A DNA stretch of 64,000 bases from Actinomycetes bacterium (GCA_021793175.1 JAJYTH010000003.1:1-64000), one strand, 5' to 3'; counted from the first letter of the stretch, positions 9,653 to 20,639 are shown. The notes: generated by a model not told the origin, from the sequence alone. Numbers and translations are program-made.

Positions 9653-10666
9653 TCAGTTGGCGCGAGCGGCGTACCCGCCGCCCACGAGTTCGGAGCTCTC
9701 GCTCGCCTCCGCGACAGCGGCGTTCTCGGCGAGCCAGCGTTCCGCGTCGATCGCGGCGGAGCAGCCCGAACCCGCCGCCGTGATCGCCTGGCGGTAGGTA
9801 CGGTCCACCAGGTCGCCCGCGGCGAAGACACCGTCGAGGTTCGTGTGGGAGCCGCGGCCCCTGGTCAGCACGTAACCGTCGTCGTCGGTGTCGACCTGTC
9901 CACGCACGAGTTCGCTGCGTGGGTCGTGACCGATGGCCAGGAAGAAACCCGTGACGTCCAGCGTGGACTCCTCGCCCGTCACGGTGTCACGCAGCTTGAG
10001 CCCGCTCACCTTGTCGTCACCGAGCACCTCGACGACCTCGGAGTTCAACTTCCACTTGATCTTCTCGTTGGCGCGGGCTCGCTCCAACATGATCTTCGAG
10101 GCACGGAACTCGTCACGTCGGTGGATGATGGTGACGCTGCGCGCGAACTTCGTGAGGAAGGTCGCTTCCTCCATCGCCGAGTCACCACCACCGACGACGG
10201 CGATGTCCTGGTCGCGGAAGAAGAACCCGTCGCAGGTGGCGCACGACGACACACCACGGCCCATCAGCTTCTGCTCACCGGGAACATGCAGGTGACGGGC
10301 CGCGGCCCCCATCGCGAGGACCACGGCGTGAGCTGCGTAGCGCTTGCCGTGAGCCGTGACGTACTTGACCGGGCCGGTCAGCTCCAGCTCCTCGACGTCC
10401 TCCTGCCGCAGGTCCGCGCCGAAGACCTTGGCCTGCTCCCTCATCTCCTGCATGAGATCCGGGCCCTGGATGCCGGATCGGAAGCCGGGGTAGTTCTCCA
10501 CTTCGGTGGTGGTCATCAACGCACCCCCGAACTGTGTGCCCTCGAACACCAGTGGTTCGAGCTGGGCTCGCGCGGCGTAGATCGCCGCCGTGTACCCCGC
10601 GGGTCCGGACCCCACGATGATGAGGTTTCGAATGTCTTCGCTCACCTGCGCCCTCCGCTTCGACAA
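9653..10666 (-). CDS. trxB: Thioredoxin-disulfide reductase
   Basis: [78 protein letters not shown]. Confidence 0.97.
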   Translation of the reverse strand: MSKRRAQVSEDIRNLIIVGSGPAGYTAAIYAARAQLEPLVFEGTQFGGALMTTTEVENYPGFRSGIQGPDLMQEMREQAKVFGADLRQEDVEELELTGPVKYVTAHGKRYAAHAVVLAMGAAARHLHVPGEQKLMGRGVSSCATCDGFFFRDQDIAVVGGGDSAMEEATFLTKFARSVTIIHRRDEFRASKIMLERARANEKIKWKLNSEVVEVLGDDKVSGLKLRDTVTGEESTLDVTGFFLAIGHDPRSELVRGQVDTDDDGYVLTRGRGSHTNLDGVFAAGDLVDRTYRQAITAAGSGCSAAIDAERWLAENAAVAEASESSELVGGGYAARAN

Positions 10667-10743
10667 CGCTGCTCACCCTGGTCAACAGCATCGTAGGCGT
10701 GACTGTTCCCGGCGGCGTTTCAGAAGAAGAACACACGTGAGAT

Positions 10744-11568
10744 TCAGCTCTGCCCGCCGACGGTCTCGTCCATCAGCAGGCCCGGGTTGTCGGGGCCACA
10801 GCCCGGGGCGAGCGCCAACATCCGCAGTTCACTCAGCTTTCCCGTGGTGAGCAGCACCAGCACGGCTTCCTGACCGTCGATGGTGACGGGTCGAAAACCC
10901 ACCGGTTTCACGGCGGGATCGATGCCGTTCGCGGCGAGACACGCGTCGAGACGCTGCTCGTCCTTCAACGGACCGTAGTCACGGACATTGCTGACCTCAC
11001 CGATCGCGGCGCCGAGGTCGGAGCTGTTCACAGCCAATGGAGGCGTTCCACCGGCTTGGGAGGACTGAGGAACCGCCGGTTCGGCCAGCTCAGGAGTGTC
11101 TGAGGTGCTCGACATGTTCGGTACGACCACGACTGCGGCTGCGATCACGACGGCCGCCGCGGTCAACAGCCCCAGGCCCCAGCCGAGGCGCTTGTTACGC
11201 CTGGCGCGGGCCGCGTCGAGGCTCACGACGTTCGAGCCCTGTGACGCCTCCTGTCGCGGTGGTGCCGGTTGAGCTGGAGGAGGGGATGCCTGCTGCAGGG
11301 CCCGCCGTTGCTGTTCCAACGCGGCGTCGATCCGATCGGCCACTTCGGCCGGCATGGGCTCGGCGTCCAGCGCGGCGAATCCGGAGAGGTCGGCCTTGGT
11401 CGATTCCAACGCCTCGATGATCGCCCGAGCCTCGGGGTCGGCGTTCACCCGCGGCCACAGCTCGGCCGATTCCTGCTCGTCCAACACCCCGGCGTGTAGG
11501 TCGGCGAGCACGTCGACAGACCATGGAGGGCCGACGGCCTCGCCATGCCCCCTGCGTTCGTCCGTCAT
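10744..11568 (-). CDS. Putative anti-sigma factor, single TM (RsmA-like position)
   Basis: Overlaps the sigma factor by 4 nt; TM LLTAAAVVIAAAVVVVPN; same position as the anti-SigM gene in mycobacteria. Confidence 0.75.
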   Translation of the reverse strand: MTDERRGHGEAVGPPWSVDVLADLHAGVLDEQESAELWPRVNADPEARAIIEALESTKADLSGFAALDAEPMPAEVADRIDAALEQQRRALQQASPPPAQPAPPRQEASQGSNVVSLDAARARRNKRLGWGLGLLTAAAVVIAAAVVVVPNMSSTSDTPELAEPAVPQSSQAGGTPPLAVNSSDLGAAIGEVSNVRDYGPLKDEQRLDACLAANGIDPAVKPVGFRPVTIDGQEAVLVLLTTGKLSELRMLALAPGCGPDNPGLLMDETVGGQS

Positions 11569-12167
11569 CGTCCCTCCCCGCGTTTGCTTTCGTGAGTTGG
11601 GACGTCACTTTCGATGCTGGGGTTCCGCAGATAACCAAGAAGTTTCGCGAGCTTGGCTCGCCCGCGCGCGCACCGACTCTTCACAGTTCCTTCCGCGATG
11701 CCCAGTAGTTGTGCCGTCTCGGCGACGGAGTACCCCTCCACGTCGACCAACACGATCGGTACCCGTTGTTCTTCCGGTAACTGCTGGAGCGCCTGTTTGA
11801 TGACCAACCGGGTTTCCCGCTCCGCCATCGAATCGCGAGGTACCGCGGGCTCCTGGTGCGAGGTGTCGGCCAACGGCACCGTCGGCCGGCTCTGCCTACG
11901 TCGTACCCGATCGAGACAGGCGTTGACGACGATCCGGTGCAACCACGTCGTCACCTGTGATTCGGCACGAAAATTGGAGGCGGCGCGGAAGGCGGAGATG
12001 AACGCGTCCTGCAGCGCGTCGGCCGCCTCCTCGGGGTCACGGACCGTACGCAGGGCTACGGCCCACATCCGGTCCCGATGTCGTCGGACGAGCTCGTTGA
12101 ACGCATGAGGATCTCCGGCCGCGTGGGCGGCTATGAGATCAGCATCCGTGGGCGCTGCTGCGGTCAC
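11565..12167 (-). CDS. sigM: ECF RNA polymerase sigma factor, SigM-type
   Basis: FNELVRRHRDRMWAVALRTVRDPEEAADALQDAFISAFR and LPEEQRVPIVLVDVEGYSVAETAQLLGIAEGTVKSRCARGRAKL; synteny. Confidence 0.9.
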   Translation of the reverse strand: MTAAAPTDADLIAAHAAGDPHAFNELVRRHRDRMWAVALRTVRDPEEAADALQDAFISAFRAASNFRAESQVTTWLHRIVVNACLDRVRRRQSRPTVPLADTSHQEPAVPRDSMAERETRLVIKQALQQLPEEQRVPIVLVDVEGYSVAETAQLLGIAEGTVKSRCARGRAKLAKLLGYLRNPSIESDVPTHESKRGEGR

Positions 12168-12238
12168 TCGGCAGAGCGTACTAAGCCTGTGACGTGCTGT
12201 TCGCCGGACCTCATTGCCCGGCCGTCAACGAGCCGGTG

Positions 12239-13765
12239 TCATTCCGAAGGAAGAAACGATACTTCCGCAAGCTGCGACTGGAGTTGGGGTGCCTCGCCCG
12301 ACAACGCCGTGATCCACACGAGGACGTACTGGGCGGAGGTCGGTTCGCCGAGCGTCAGTTCCGTGCGTTGGCCCTCCAACGTGCCCGATGCCACGGTCCG
12401 AGTCTCCGACAGCACGGGCTGAGCCGAATCGGCCACCCGGATCTCGACCTCGGTGCCGGGGCTGTCGGCGACGATGTCCACTTGAGCGAGGTCGATCGGC
12501 TCGTCGAAGGCCGCGATCAGCCCGACACCGGATTTGAACGCCGGGAACTGCTGCTGGTACTGGTCGGTCCGCCAGGTGGTCGATTCGTCGCCGTCCACGG
12601 CGTTGGGGGCCTCGGCCACACTGTCCCCCTCGCCCTCAGGGTTGTAGACGGTGACCTCCGAGGGCGAGACGGCGGCGCCGACCGAGCCGCCCTCGCCCGA
12701 GTCGTCGGCTTGCGGCTGTTCCGCTTGCTGTTGCTGGCTCGTCTCCTCGGCGAGGTTCACCGCGGGACCCGAGGGGGCGTCGTCCTGGAAGAAGCTGATG
12801 GCCATCATGCCCACCCAGGCGAGTACCGCCACGGCCGCGATCACGAGCGCGCTCACGCCGAGCGCGAGTCTGCGTCGCCGCCGAGCGTCCTTGACCGGTT
12901 TCTTGGTGGTCCACACCGTGCCGTCGGGATCGACGTTCTCGGCGGGCTTGCGCTTGCGTTCCTCCGCCTCGGCGACGTTGCCGAGCATGCGCACGATGGC
13001 GGAGCTGGTGCGAATACCCCCGTGCTCGCCGTCGGAGACGATGCGTACGGCGAGTTTCGACAGCTCGCGCGGTACCGCGGGTTCCAACTCGTGCGGCGGA
13101 ACGAGTTCGCCGGTCGGGGTTCGGGGAGCCGTGCGCAGCGCCGGCGGACCGCCGGGCAGTGCCCACCGCCCGGTGAGCAGCAGGTACAGCACCCCTCCGA
13201 GGGCCTTGACGTCGTCGCGCAGCGTGGCGTTCGGCAGCGGACCGGGAAACGCGAGACGCAACCTGCCGTCCGGAGTGACCCGCAACCGTTGCGGGTGGTC
13301 GAGACCGAGCACGAGCCCGGACTGATGAGCACGCTCCACGGGCTCGGCCAGCGCCTGGACCATCCGGGCCGCGGCGCTGGGGGCGATGCGCTTCTCGTTG
13401 ATGAGGTCGATGAGGTCGCTGCCCTTGGTCCACTCAGACACGACGATGCCGAGCAGCCCCTCGCTGGAACTGATGCCGTTGCCGAGCGTCAGGACGTCCA
13501 GCACCTTGGCGACACTGGGGTGGGTGAACTTGGCCGCGTGTGCCGCCCGCTCAAGGGTCCTTCTGCCTTGGCGCGCGGCCTCCACGTCGGCTGGATCACC
13601 GACGAGTATGGTCAGGGCGACGTCTCTGCGAAGCTGTCCGTCACGAGCCCGCCACAGGTGAGCACCACCACGCTCATCGATACCGAACTGCGCGAGCAGC
13701 CGGTAGCGGCCGTCGCCGACGACTCCGCCGGGTGCCAGCGATCCACCGTGTGTACGGGTGCCCAC
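12239..13765 (-). CDS. Membrane pseudokinase with extracellular beta-rich (discoidin-like) domain; MviN/MurJ-associated
   Basis: Kinase-like fold N-terminus (YRLLAQFGIDERGGAHLWRARD...VALTILVG), TM LALGVSALVIAAVAVLAWVGMM, C-terminal domain; adjacent to murJ, corresponds to the fused C-terminal part of mycobacterial MviN. Confidence 0.8.
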   Translation of the reverse strand: MGTRTHGGSLAPGGVVGDGRYRLLAQFGIDERGGAHLWRARDGQLRRDVALTILVGDPADVEAARQGRRTLERAAHAAKFTHPSVAKVLDVLTLGNGISSSEGLLGIVVSEWTKGSDLIDLINEKRIAPSAAARMVQALAEPVERAHQSGLVLGLDHPQRLRVTPDGRLRLAFPGPLPNATLRDDVKALGGVLYLLLTGRWALPGGPPALRTAPRTPTGELVPPHELEPAVPRELSKLAVRIVSDGEHGGIRTSSAIVRMLGNVAEAEERKRKPAENVDPDGTVWTTKKPVKDARRRRRLALGVSALVIAAVAVLAWVGMMAISFFQDDAPSGPAVNLAEETSQQQQAEQPQADDSGEGGSVGAAVSPSEVTVYNPEGEGDSVAEAPNAVDGDESTTWRTDQYQQQFPAFKSGVGLIAAFDEPIDLAQVDIVADSPGTEVEIRVADSAQPVLSETRTVASGTLEGQRTELTLGEPTSAQYVLVWITALSGEAPQLQSQLAEVSFLPSE

Positions 13766-13858
13766 TCGGCCGCCCTCCCCCTGCGATTCGCCTCACCAGT
13801 GTCAGGAACGAGGGTACGTGAACCGAGGCGTCGGCCGTGGGCATCCGTGCCGAGTGGG

Positions 13859-16258
13859 TTAGCCGCGTCGGAGCAAACCAGCTAATCGGCGGGTTACGGG
13901 CGCGAGCTCGTCCACCTTCAGAGCGATCAGCACCCCGAACGCTACCGCGATACCGACGATGCCCTGACAGACCAGGGTCACCCATGCCTTGCCGATGTCG
14001 CCGAGGAAGTCCGGGATCACCATGCCCACCAGCGCGGCCGCCAGGGCGCCGAGGCCGCTCGCCACCACGGTGAACAGGATCACGCCCAGCACGCGCTTGC
14101 TACGCAGGTTGCCGAGCTTCACCCACAACCACACCTGCCCCATGACAGCGCCCACCACGAAGACCAGCGAGTTCACCAGCATCACGCCGAGTACCACGTG
14201 GGTCGGGTGCAAAAGGGCCGAGGCGAGGTACAACAGCGGGATCTTGACCGCCGTCATCACGCACATGATCAGTGTCGGCGTGCGCGAGTCCTTCATCGCG
14301 TAGAACACGCGCATCTGGAGCATCACCAGCGCGTACGGCACCAGTCCGAACGTCGACACGGCCAGAGCCTGACCCAGCCGCTCGGCGTCCTCGACCGATC
14401 CCTTGCCGAGCGCGAACAGGGCCACACCGATGGATGGCCCCGCCACCGCCATCACGGCGGAGACCGGCATCAGCATGATCGTGGTGATACGCGACCCGTA
14501 CGACAGGTCGCCGACGAGTTTGCGGTGATCGCCGTCGGCCGCGGCCCTGCTCATCTTGGGCATCAACGCGGTCAACAACGAGACCCCGATGACACCGTAG
14601 GGCAGCTGGAACAGCAGCCACGCGTTCGAATAGATCGAGGGCCCACCGGCCGCGCCGCCCGTGAGGACGCGGGTGTTCACCACCATGCCGATCTGGCTGA
14701 CGGCGACATAGCCGAGAATCCACGCGGCGAGCCCGCCGAACTCCTTGAGCCGTTCGTCGATGCCAAAGCGCCACTTGAACTTGAAGCCCGAGCGGCGCAG
14801 AGCGGGTACGAGGAACATCGCCTGTGCCACCATCGCCGTGAGCACACCGAGGCCCAACACGAGAACCTGCGGGTCGGTCATGCGGGTCGGCACGATGGTC
14901 GGATCGCCGGGCACCAGGGCGAAAGCGGCGATCGTGGCGAAGATGACCAGGTTGTTGATGACCGGCGCCCACTGCGCGGGACCGAATATCTGCTTGGCGT
15001 TGAGGATGGCCGACAGCACGGCGAACAACCCGTAGAACAGCAGGCCGGGTAGCAGCAGATAGGCGAACCACGTGGCCAACTGCGGGTTCGCGTCCCCACT
15101 GTCGTCCATCAACAGACCGGTGAGCCACGGTGCGCACGCCGTGGAGACCATCGTGCCGATGCCGAGCACGGTGATGGCGAGGGTGAGCAGTCTTTGGGTG
15201 TAGGCCTCACCCCCGTCCTCGTCGTCCTGCGACCGCACCAGCAAAGGCACGACCACACTCGTGAGCACGCCGCCGAGCAACAGCTCGTTGATGATCAACG
15301 GCAGTGTGTTGGCGACGGTGAAGGAGTCGTAGAGCACGCCGAGCGTGGCGACCCACGCGAGCATGACCTTCCACGCGAAACCGGTGATGCGGCTGGTCAG
15401 TGTGGCGATGGCCATGCGACCGCTGGCCTTGGCCAGAGACGGACCCTTCTTCTGCTCTCCCTTCGGCGGGTCGAGCTGGACCTCCGGCAGCCGCTCCCCG
15501 ATCGGCTCGGCGGAGATCCGCGGCATCATCCGCGTCGCGAGCTCGTCGTAAGGGCGCAGCACGTCCGGATCGGCCGCGGGCCAGCGCACACCCGGCGGAA
15601 CGCCCTGTTCCCGCGGGATGAAGATCGTGCGTTCGACGTCTCTTGGCGGCACCGGCCTGCGACGCTGCGCCTCCTGCCGCCACGGCCTCACGGGCTGACG
15701 ACGTGGCTGCGGAGCTCGGCCACGACGCGGTGCGACGGGACCGGAAGCCGGGGGCGGCCCGGGAGGCCCGGAAGGCGGCCCCGCGGGCCCGTCCTGGGGT
15801 CCGTGTCCCGGCGGTGGGGGCGGTGTATGCGGACCGGGCGGGGACTGTGTGCTCGCCGGGCTCGCCGGAGTCGGCGATGGCGGGCTCGGCACACGTTGCG
15901 GAGGAGCTCCGTGCGGCGCACGCCCGACCGGGAAGCCTCGGCGGGGTGACTGAGGTGCCTGGGACGGCGGGGGCGGTGTATGCGGACCGGTGGAAGGCCC
16001 GCCCTGAGGCACGTGCGGGGGTGGTGAGGGCATCTGCCGGGTACGCGGCGGTGGCTGAGGTGCCCTGCCCGGGGCCGGAGGCCCCTCCCGACGTTCGGGT
16101 GGTTGCCGCCGGGGCGCCTGGTCATGCGGTGCCTGGTCGCGCGGTGCCTGGTTCCGGGGCGCTTGCGGCGCAGGCCCGGGTCGCCGAGGAGGCACGCGCT
16201 CCGAACGCGCGGGTCCACTCCCGCGTTCGGGCGGCTTGCCCGACTGCTCGTCCAACAC
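13859..16258 (-). CDS. murJ: Lipid II flippase MurJ/MviN with long Pro-rich N-terminal extension
   Basis: MATE-like membrane protein with MviN motifs (ASGRMAIATLTSRITGFAWKVMLAW, YSNAWLLFQLPYGVIGVSLLTALMPKMSR); about 220-residue Pro-rich N-terminus. Confidence 0.92.
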   Translation of the reverse strand: MLDEQSGKPPERGSGPARSERVPPRRPGPAPQAPRNQAPRDQAPHDQAPRRQPPERREGPPAPGRAPQPPPRTRQMPSPPPHVPQGGPSTGPHTPPPPSQAPQSPRRGFPVGRAPHGAPPQRVPSPPSPTPASPASTQSPPGPHTPPPPPGHGPQDGPAGPPSGPPGPPPASGPVAPRRGRAPQPRRQPVRPWRQEAQRRRPVPPRDVERTIFIPREQGVPPGVRWPAADPDVLRPYDELATRMMPRISAEPIGERLPEVQLDPPKGEQKKGPSLAKASGRMAIATLTSRITGFAWKVMLAWVATLGVLYDSFTVANTLPLIINELLLGGVLTSVVVPLLVRSQDDEDGGEAYTQRLLTLAITVLGIGTMVSTACAPWLTGLLMDDSGDANPQLATWFAYLLLPGLLFYGLFAVLSAILNAKQIFGPAQWAPVINNLVIFATIAAFALVPGDPTIVPTRMTDPQVLVLGLGVLTAMVAQAMFLVPALRRSGFKFKWRFGIDERLKEFGGLAAWILGYVAVSQIGMVVNTRVLTGGAAGGPSIYSNAWLLFQLPYGVIGVSLLTALMPKMSRAAADGDHRKLVGDLSYGSRITTIMLMPVSAVMAVAGPSIGVALFALGKGSVEDAERLGQALAVSTFGLVPYALVMLQMRVFYAMKDSRTPTLIMCVMTAVKIPLLYLASALLHPTHVVLGVMLVNSLVFVVGAVMGQVWLWVKLGNLRSKRVLGVILFTVVASGLGALAAALVGMVIPDFLGDIGKAWVTLVCQGIVGIAVAFGVLIALKVDELAPVTRRLAGLLRRG

Positions 16259-16319
16259 GTGCCCTATCCGTCGATGGTCCGCTTTGTCGATTCAGGGTAG
16301 TCGGATTCGCGGCCTGAGC

Positions 16320-18443
16320 TCAGCCGCGTTCCTCCCCCTGGGTCTTGATTCGACGGTATATCCGCCGTCCGGACAGCAGCACCAGGGCGGCGCCTGCCGT
16401 GGCGGTGAGCACGACCGTGACCACACCGAACTCGCTGGAGGTCAGCTCCATCCGGGAGGTCTGGCCCAGCCTCGTCCCACCGGGTGTGCTCAGGGACACG
16501 TTCACTATGAAACGACCCGCCCGCAGGGTCTCGGCCGGGATGAGCTGGCTCACCCTGCTGTTGGCCGCCAGGAGGGTGTCCGCGATCTCGGACGGTCGCA
16601 ATCCCGGACTGTTGTCGAGTTTGACGCGGACCGTCACCTCGACGGGCAGGTCGTTGCTCAAGGTCAGCGGAAGCGGGCTCGCCGCCGAAGCCAGCGAGAC
16701 CGGCTGGGACGGCGTGCTGACGGTGACCTTGCCGCTCAGCTGCCGCACCTGTCGTTGGGCGACCTCGGCGGCGGCCCGGTGCTCACCGGCGTCGCGCCAG
16801 GACCTGGAGGTGGCCCGGATCACGGCGTTGTGCAGCGGCTGGATCAGGCTGACGGGTTCAACCTGTCGGGTGGGGTCCACCGACATGGCGCTTTGCAGGT
16901 CGGCGGCGGTGGACTCGACCTCCGCCAACTCCTCCAGCACCTCGTCCGGTAACGACGTGCCCCCGGGCCTCGACCCCTGCGGCATCCCGGCGGGATCGGT
17001 GCTGCTCTGCGCTCCGGTGTCCACGGCCGAATCGAGGACATCGCCCAGCGGGATCGGATTGACCAGATCCGCCTGCTGCAGCCGACCGAGTGAGTCGACC
17101 ATGCTCATGAGCTCGGAATGGGTGACGTTCCAGTCGTGCGGCGGTGCCATGAGGACCGGGCGCTCGGTCGTCTCGCCGCCGAGACCCGCTCGGAAGGCTA
17201 CGGCCGCGACGGCGTTCTGGGTCGCGACCTCGGGCTGTTCCGTCGCGCGCGCGGAGCCGGAACCGCGGGCGGAGGCGTGTCCGAAACCGGCCCGGACCAG
17301 TGGGTCGTACGCCACCAGCCGCGTCCCTTGGCCGTCTGTGCTCGTGGGAGCGGTGATCACAGTGGTGACACCGGCACCGGCAGCCTTCTGCAGCGCGGAC
17401 GGACTCAGTGCCCCTCCCGGCCACAACACTCCGGGCCTGGGCGCGATGTTCAGTAGGTGCAGGATCGTGGCGTCGTTGGTGACGGCCTCACCCACAAGAT
17501 CGATCTCGGAGGGGACCTGCGCCAACGTACCCAGATCGGCGCCCGCGTAGGGCAGCTCGACGACGCAGTGGTTGGCGACGAGCGCCCGCAGGTCGGCGAG
17601 CCAACGTTCGGCGTCCTCGCGGCCCTTGCCCTCGACGACCCCGGAGTCGGTGCGGACGCGGTAGCCCTTGCTCATCGCGTTCACCGTTTCCAACAGGTCG
17701 GGATCGACCGCGAAGCACAACGAACCGAACAACGCCGCGTTACCGCGCTGGCTCTCGGCCGCGTCGACCAGCGAGTGCAGCCGTCCGCCGGAAGCGAGCT
17801 CACCCGCCAGTTCGTCGTCGGACAGCACCACTCCGCCGTCGTGCGACGCCGACACCACCTTGGGCTCGCGCGCCGCCAGAGGCCACAACACCGACACGGC
17901 GGTGGGAGCGCCGGCACCCGGCGGTGAGGAACCGAGTACGGGAAGCAGCAGGTCCACGTCCGCGAGCCGCGCCGTGCCCCCGTACGCCGGAGTACCGTTG
18001 ATATTGAGCAACAGCGGGTACACGCCCGGTTCGTGAAGACCGAGCTGCGCCAGCGGTGTGGTGATCGACAATTGGGCGGAGTCACCTTTACCGAGCCGGT
18101 CGGCCACCCCGACCCACGCCGACTCACCGGCCGTGGCGGGGGGCGGCTCCACCAACGTCTGCGCCAACTGTGCCGACGTGTTCTGCCGTGTGCCCACCTG
18201 CACCGCGGCCACGATGTCGGTGATCGGCCGGTCGCCGATGTTGGTGACCTCGGCGGTGATCTCCAGGTCCGCATCGCCCGCGCTCACGACACGGGGCGTC
18301 ATGTGCTCGATTCGCACCTGCAGCAGCTTCGGCGGCCCCGAGGGCTGGGCCGAGGCCGACGGAGCGACGGGCCCCGCCGCGGCGAACAACGCCTGCGCGG
18401 CGAGGAACAGCAGCGCCAGACCGAACGCGCTGAGTTTCTTCAC
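16320..18443 (-). CDS. DUF6049 family membrane-anchored extracellular protein
   Basis: Signal peptide (LALLFLAAQALFAAAGPVAPSASA), large exported region, C-terminal TM; syntenic with Rv3909. Confidence 0.8.
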   Translation of the reverse strand: MKKLSAFGLALLFLAAQALFAAAGPVAPSASAQPSGPPKLLQVRIEHMTPRVVSAGDADLEITAEVTNIGDRPITDIVAAVQVGTRQNTSAQLAQTLVEPPPATAGESAWVGVADRLGKGDSAQLSITTPLAQLGLHEPGVYPLLLNINGTPAYGGTARLADVDLLLPVLGSSPPGAGAPTAVSVLWPLAAREPKVVSASHDGGVVLSDDELAGELASGGRLHSLVDAAESQRGNAALFGSLCFAVDPDLLETVNAMSKGYRVRTDSGVVEGKGREDAERWLADLRALVANHCVVELPYAGADLGTLAQVPSEIDLVGEAVTNDATILHLLNIAPRPGVLWPGGALSPSALQKAAGAGVTTVITAPTSTDGQGTRLVAYDPLVRAGFGHASARGSGSARATEQPEVATQNAVAAVAFRAGLGGETTERPVLMAPPHDWNVTHSELMSMVDSLGRLQQADLVNPIPLGDVLDSAVDTGAQSSTDPAGMPQGSRPGGTSLPDEVLEELAEVESTAADLQSAMSVDPTRQVEPVSLIQPLHNAVIRATSRSWRDAGEHRAAAEVAQRQVRQLSGKVTVSTPSQPVSLASAASPLPLTLSNDLPVEVTVRVKLDNSPGLRPSEIADTLLAANSRVSQLIPAETLRAGRFIVNVSLSTPGGTRLGQTSRMELTSSEFGVVTVVLTATAGAALVLLSGRRIYRRIKTQGEERG

Positions 18444-18465
18444 GACTTGTAACTCCCGTTAACCT

Positions 18466-18984
18466 TCAGTCGGCCTCTTGGTCCGCTTGGTCCGCGTCGA
18501 GGAGCTTGAGCGCTCTGCGCACCAACTTTCGCTCGTCCGCGTAGGCGAGTCTGGAGTCGAGTTCGGTCAGCGGTACCCATGCGACCTCGGTCACCTCGGC
18601 GTCCTCGTCGGAGAGCTCGCCACCGTCGGCTTCGAGCAGGAAATGATGGACGGTCTTGTGCACCCGACGTCGTTCGGCGACGAACCAGTAGTCGATCGTG
18701 CCGAGCTTTCGCAGCACGTGCGCGGAAATCCCGGTCTCCTCCTTCACCTCACGCACCGCGGTCTGCTCCGTGGTCTCACCGGCCTCGATGTGTCCTTTCG
18801 GCAGGGACCACAGCAGGTGGCCGTGCCGGTCCAGCCTGCCGATCAACACCGCGTGACGTCCGGAGGGGTCCACGACAAGGCCGCCAGCGGACGTCTCCTT
18901 GACTGTCGTCAGCCGTGTTCGACGCCGGCGCCGCCTCCGACGTTCCGGGTTCGGGCCGCCGGAGCGACCTGCCGATCCAGGCAT
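18466..18984 (-). CDS. NUDIX hydrolase (MutT family)
   Basis: Nudix box [23 protein letters not shown]. Confidence 0.92.
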   Translation of the reverse strand: MPGSAGRSGGPNPERRRRRRRRTRLTTVKETSAGGLVVDPSGRHAVLIGRLDRHGHLLWSLPKGHIEAGETTEQTAVREVKEETGISAHVLRKLGTIDYWFVAERRRVHKTVHHFLLEADGGELSDEDAEVTEVAWVPLTELDSRLAYADERKLVRRALKLLDADQADQEAD

Positions 18985-19067
18985 GCTGCGATGCTAGAGC
19001 AAACAGCGCGTCACTTACCCTGGCTTGGCGTGTCCTTGTCGATCCAGCCGTGTAGTAAGGGGAACCC

Positions 19068-20639
19068 TTGGGCAGTCAGACCACGGTGAACGAGCGCAAC
19101 ACTGAGACGTCCGCCGCGCGGCGGATGACAGCGGCGAAACGCAACGCGGTCGCCGAGCTGATGCGTGTTTCGCCGATCGCCGACGAACTCGCCGCGCGGT
19201 TCTCACAAGCTGGTCACCGCCTGTACCTCGTGGGCGGGAGTGTACGGGACGCTTTGCTCGGCAAGCTGTCCACGGACTTGGACTTCACCACCGACGCGCG
19301 GCCGGAACAGATCCAAAGCATCGTTTCCGGTTGGGCCGACGCCGTGTGGGACACCGGGATCGAGTTCGGCACCGTAGGGGCGGCCAAGCACGGCACGACG
19401 TGCGAGCTCACCACTTTCCGGGCCGACCGCTACGACCGTGTCGGACGTCACCCCGAGGTCGCGTTCGGTGACTCCATCGAGAACGACCTGGTGCGTCGGG
19501 ACTTCACGGTCAACGCCATGGCCGTCGACCTGTCCACCAAGTCGTTCGTCGACCCGTACAACGGGCTGGAGGCGTTGGCTCGGCGCACGCTCGACACCCC
19601 GGCCACCCCGGAGGAGTCCTTCGCCGACGATCCGCTGCGCATGTTGCGGGCGGCCCGGTTCGTCTCGCAGCTCGGCTTCGAGCCCGCGCCGAGGGTCGTG
19701 CGGGCCATGACCGACATGGCCGACGAGATCACCCGCATCACTGCGGAACGGGTCCAGGCCGAGTTGTCGAAGCTCATCCTCGGGCAAGCCCCGCGCAAGG
19801 GCATCGAGTTGATGGTGGACACGGGCCTGGCCGACCACGTTTTGCCCGAGGTGCCGGGTATGCGACTGGCCATCGACGAGCACCACCAGCACAAGGACGT
19901 CTACCAGCATTCGCTGACGGTGCTGGAACAGGCGATCGACCTGGAGACCGCGCACGAGCCGAAGCTGGAGCCCGATCTCGTGTTGCGCCTGGCGGCGCTG
20001 CTGCACGACATCGGTAAGCCCGCGACGAGGCGTTTCGAGCCGGGTGGTGGCGTGAGCTTCCACCACCACGAGGTGGTGGGCGCGAAGATGGCCCGCAAGC
20101 GTTTGCGTGCTTTGCGTTATCCGAAGGACGTCGTCAACGACGTGTCCCAGCTCGTGTTCCTCCACCTGCGGTTCCACGGCTACGGGCGGGGCGAGTGGAC
20201 CGACTCGGCCGTGCGCCGGTACGTCACCGACGCGGGTCCTCTGCTGCCGAAGCTGCACAAGCTCGTCCGCGCCGACTGCACCACCCGCAACAAGCGCAAG
20301 GCCGCCGCGCTGCAGCGCTCCTACGACGACCTCGAACAGCGCATCGCCCGGATCGAGAAGGAGGAGGACCTCGCGAAGGTTCGGCCCGACCTCGACGGCA
20401 ACGAGATCATGCGCATCCTCGGCGTCGAGCCGGGGCCGATCGTCGGGAAGGCCTGGAAGCACCTGAAGGAACTGCGGCTCGACCGTGGCCCGCTCGGCCA
20501 CGACGAGGCCGTGGCCGAACTACGCCGGTGGGCCACCGAGCAGGGCATCGATGTGCCGGATGTGCCGGACGCGCCGGAGTCCCCGGAGGCTCCGGAATCT
20601 TCTGAGTCCTCTGAGACCGCCACCGACTCCGACGCGTAG
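19068..20639 (+). CDS. cca: CCA tRNA nucleotidyltransferase
   Basis: LVGGSVRDALLGKLSTDLDFTTDARPEQ, RRDFTVNAMAVDL, HD region LAALLHDIGKPATR. Confidence 0.95.
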   Translation: MGSQTTVNERNTETSAARRMTAAKRNAVAELMRVSPIADELAARFSQAGHRLYLVGGSVRDALLGKLSTDLDFTTDARPEQIQSIVSGWADAVWDTGIEFGTVGAAKHGTTCELTTFRADRYDRVGRHPEVAFGDSIENDLVRRDFTVNAMAVDLSTKSFVDPYNGLEALARRTLDTPATPEESFADDPLRMLRAARFVSQLGFEPAPRVVRAMTDMADEITRITAERVQAELSKLILGQAPRKGIELMVDTGLADHVLPEVPGMRLAIDEHHQHKDVYQHSLTVLEQAIDLETAHEPKLEPDLVLRLAALLHDIGKPATRRFEPGGGVSFHHHEVVGAKMARKRLRALRYPKDVVNDVSQLVFLHLRFHGYGRGEWTDSAVRRYVTDAGPLLPKLHKLVRADCTTRNKRKAAALQRSYDDLEQRIARIEKEEDLAKVRPDLDGNEIMRILGVEPGPIVGKAWKHLKELRLDRGPLGHDEAVAELRRWATEQGIDVPDVPDAPESPEAPESSESSETATDSDA

